This document shows, one piece after another, positions 62,504 through 64,000 of a stretch of DNA of 64,000 nucleotides. The notes below the pieces were generated by a model that saw only the letters and a program-made list of their open reading frames with translations, searched no databases and had not been told where the DNA came from. The DNA comes from Luteimonas rhizosphaerae (GTDB taxonomy: Bacteria > Pseudomonadota > Gammaproteobacteria > Xanthomonadales > Xanthomonadaceae). The position numbers and the translations under genes are program-made. Where the stretch lies: positions 62,001 through 126,000 of the forward strand of contig NZ_NRQR01000012.1 of assembly GCF_002849595.1 (NCBI RefSeq), written 5' to 3'. Numbering within the stretch: position 1 is the first letter of the stretch; the number at the start of each line of letters is the position of its first letter.

Positions 62504-62533
62504 ATTGAAAATGACACCGGTTTACCATACAAG
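62504..62533. promoter_or_regulatory. Divergent overlapping promoters with candidate operator C
   Basis: On the + strand TTGAAA (62505-62510), 17 bases, TACAAG (62528-62533). On the - strand TTGTAT (complement of 62527-62532), 17 bases, TTCAAT (complement of 62504-62509). Between them lies AATGACACCG (62510-62519), the complement of the 10-mer found at sites A and B. One bound regulator would cover both promoters. Assigned by eye. Confidence 0.62.
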
Positions 62534-62588
62534 ACATCGACAGCGGCCGCGATCTGCGGCGCAGCATCACCTTCGCCAGGAGACCGCG

Positions 62589-63425
62589 TTGAACAACGGC
62601 AACGAGCATTCCACCGCCGGGGATACGACCCACGGCATCGTCGACGCCTTCCTGCAGGCGCGCCGCGACGGTCGCGCACTCGACGCGTTTCCGGGCGAGA
62701 TTCCCGGCGACCTGGTCGCCGCCTACGCGGTGCAGGACCAGGCGATCGCCGGCTGGGACGACACGGTCGTCGGCTGGAAGGTCGGGTACATCGCTGCCGA
62801 AAAGCGCGATGCCTCCGGCGACGACCGGCTGCTGGGGCCGGTCTTCCAGCGCAGGCTGCAGCATGCGGACGACGCGACGGAATTCGCGGTGTTCGAGGGC
62901 GGCTTCGGTGCGATCGAGGCCGAGTACGTGCTGCGCCTCGACGTCGATGCACCGGCCGACAAGCTCGAGTGGACACCGGAGGACACCGCGCAGGTGCCGG
63001 CGACGCTGCACATCGGTGTCGAGATCGCGAGCAGCCCGCTGGCGACGATCAACATCCTCGGGCCGCGCGTGGTCGTCTCCGATTTCGGCAACAACAACGG
63101 CCTGATCCTGGGCGGCGAGATCACCGACTGGCGCGCGATCCCGGAACAGGATCTCGTCGCCCACAGCTACATCGACGACGTGCAGGTCGGCACCGGCGGC
63201 GCGACGACGTTGCCCGGCGGCCTGCTGGCCGCCTATGCGTTCGCGCTGTCGCGTTCGGCGCGGCGCGGCCGGCCACTGAAGCGCGGCGACCTGATCGCGA
63301 CCGGCAATGCCACCGGCATCCACGACATCACCGTCGGCCAGCGCGCCCGCGTGGTGTTCGTCGGCCACGGCGAGATCACCGCGGTCGCCGCGGCGGCGCA
63401 GCCGCAGACGGTGACCGCGCGATGA
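62589..63425 (+). CDS. 2-keto-4-pentenoate hydratase-like (FAH superfamily) protein
   Basis: 278 residues from TTG 62589, chosen because AGGAGA lies six bases upstream and no better ATG precedes the conserved region. Matches to the MhpD/hydratase branch: GDLVAAYAVQDQAIAGWDDT, VGWKVGYIAAEKRDASGDDR, GAIEAEYVLRLDVDAP (metal-ligand Glu pair region), ILGPRVVVSDFGNNNGLILG and RGDLIATGNATGIHDITVGQ. It probably hydrates or cleaves a 2-keto-3-deoxy acid from uronate or deoxy-sugar breakdown. Its stop overlaps the TRAP gene start (ATGA). Confidence 0.8.
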   Translation: MNNGNEHSTAGDTTHGIVDAFLQARRDGRALDAFPGEIPGDLVAAYAVQDQAIAGWDDTVVGWKVGYIAAEKRDASGDDRLLGPVFQRRLQHADDATEFAVFEGGFGAIEAEYVLRLDVDAPADKLEWTPEDTAQVPATLHIGVEIASSPLATINILGPRVVVSDFGNNNGLILGGEITDWRAIPEQDLVAHSYIDDVQVGTGGATTLPGGLLAAYAFALSRSARRGRPLKRGDLIATGNATGIHDITVGQRARVVFVGHGEITAVAAAAQPQTVTAR

Positions 63426-64000
63426 GCACGCGGCGCGGATTCCTGGCCGCAGGCGTCGGCGCCCTGTGCGCGGCGCCGTTGCTGCCGCTGATGGGCCGGG
63501 CCGACGCGGGCGTGACCGAACTGACCGCGACCGATGTGCATGTCGCCGGCTACCCGACGGTGGCCGCGGTCGAATGGATCGGCGAGACCATGGCGCGCGA
63601 AACCGATGGCCGCGTACGCCTGCGCCAGTACCACTCCGGCCAGCTCGGCCGCGAGTCGGAGGCGATCGACATGGCGCGCTTCGGTGCGATCGACATGACC
63701 CGCGTCTATGCCGGCGCGCTCAACAATGCGTTCCCGCTGACCACCGCGCTGTGCCTGCCGTACGCCTTCGATTCGGTCGCGCACATGCGCCACGCGCTCG
63801 ATGGCGGCATCGCGCAGACCGTGCTCGACGGCTTCGGCACCCGCGACCTGGTCGGCCTGGCGATCTACGACAGCGGCGCGCGCTGCTTCTACAACACGCG
63901 CCATCCGATCGTGACCCCGGCGGACCTGCATGGCCTGAAGCTGCGCGTCGCGTCGTCCGACATGTTCATCGACCTGATCCGCCTGCTCGGCGCGAATCCC
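63422..64000 (+). CDS. TRAP transporter substrate-binding protein, DctP family (cut by window end)
   Basis: The first 193 residues are visible; the gene continues beyond the window. The N-terminus STRRGFLAAGVGALCAAPLL looks like a Tat signal. DctP features follow: EWIGETMARETDGRVRLRQY, HSGQLGRESEAIDMARFGAI, FPLTTALCLPYAFDSVAHMR, GARCFYNTRHPIVTPADLHG and LKLRVASSDMFIDLIRLLGA, with the Arg that binds the ligand carboxylate in KLRV. It should deliver an organic acid such as an uronate to a TRAP permease whose genes would lie just to the right. Confidence 0.9.
   Translation, partial: MSTRRGFLAAGVGALCAAPLLPLMGRADAGVTELTATDVHVAGYPTVAAVEWIGETMARETDGRVRLRQYHSGQLGRESEAIDMARFGAIDMTRVYAGALNNAFPLTTALCLPYAFDSVAHMRHALDGGIAQTVLDGFGTRDLVGLAIYDSGARCFYNTRHPIVTPADLHGLKLRVASSDMFIDLIRLLGANP

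Overview
The window looks like chromosomal DNA of a high-GC gammaproteobacterium of the family Lysobacteraceae/Xanthomonadaceae (Luteimonas, Lysobacter or Xanthomonas type). The reasons are the gene order metB - O-antigen genes - etfAB - rmlBACD, which is the known LPS-locus arrangement of xanthomonads, the H-NS and DUF3106/DUF3667/DUF4124 proteins, and short REP-like repeats. No tRNA, rRNA, CRISPR array, phage or insertion sequence was seen.

Layout. (1) 1-1145: end of metB. (2) 1187-12781, + strand: O-antigen export and assembly genes (wzm, wzt, wecC, an 880-residue methyltransferase-like/GT4 fusion, a CgeB-type glycosyltransferase, a heparinase II/III-type protein and an acyltransferase-3/SGNH protein). 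(3) 20598-13120, - strand: a tightly packed operon (undecaprenyl-phosphate GT2, NeuD-like acyltransferase, WbqC-like, SMR/EamA half-transporter, wecB, wecE, polytopic GT-C-like protein). Read together, these resemble an ArnCEFT/GtrABC-type periplasmic modification system for an acylated 4-amino sugar. (4) 20635-25993: etfAB and rmlBACD. (5) 26063-28995: a 3-oxoacid CoA-transferase pair, a methyltransferase and alkB. (6) 29002-32583: an Mla-type lipid-transport operon, followed by a ThrE-like exporter. (7) 34125-41684: hns, proS, a DUF4124 protein, pssA, a holD-like gene, rimI, a NYN/LOTUS protein and priA. (8) 41685-48542: an AT-richer gap with a perfect inverted pair of DnaA boxes, a membrane-anchored sigma-region-4-like protein with a DUF3106 partner, DUF3667, MATE and sppA. 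(9) 48607-64000: a polysaccharide and uronate utilisation region (kdgK, TonB-dependent receptor, a 1,275-residue LamG protein, CE12 esterase, GH43, two further esterases, an FAH-type hydratase and a TRAP binding protein cut by the window end). A rhamnogalacturonan-like or other acetylated, uronate-containing plant polysaccharide is the likely substrate.

Two patterns cut across the annotation. First, four conserved genes (etfB, rmlB, proS, the TonB receptor) each carry what looks like a short internal loss, inferred at about 35, 46, 41 and 23 bases, that breaks the frame. Because proS is essential, at least some of these are probably assembly or sequencing errors. Second, the 10-mer CGGTGTCATT (or its complement AATGACACCG) occurs in three intergenic regions of the sugar-utilisation region. 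It is a strong candidate operator half-site for a regulator not encoded in the window.
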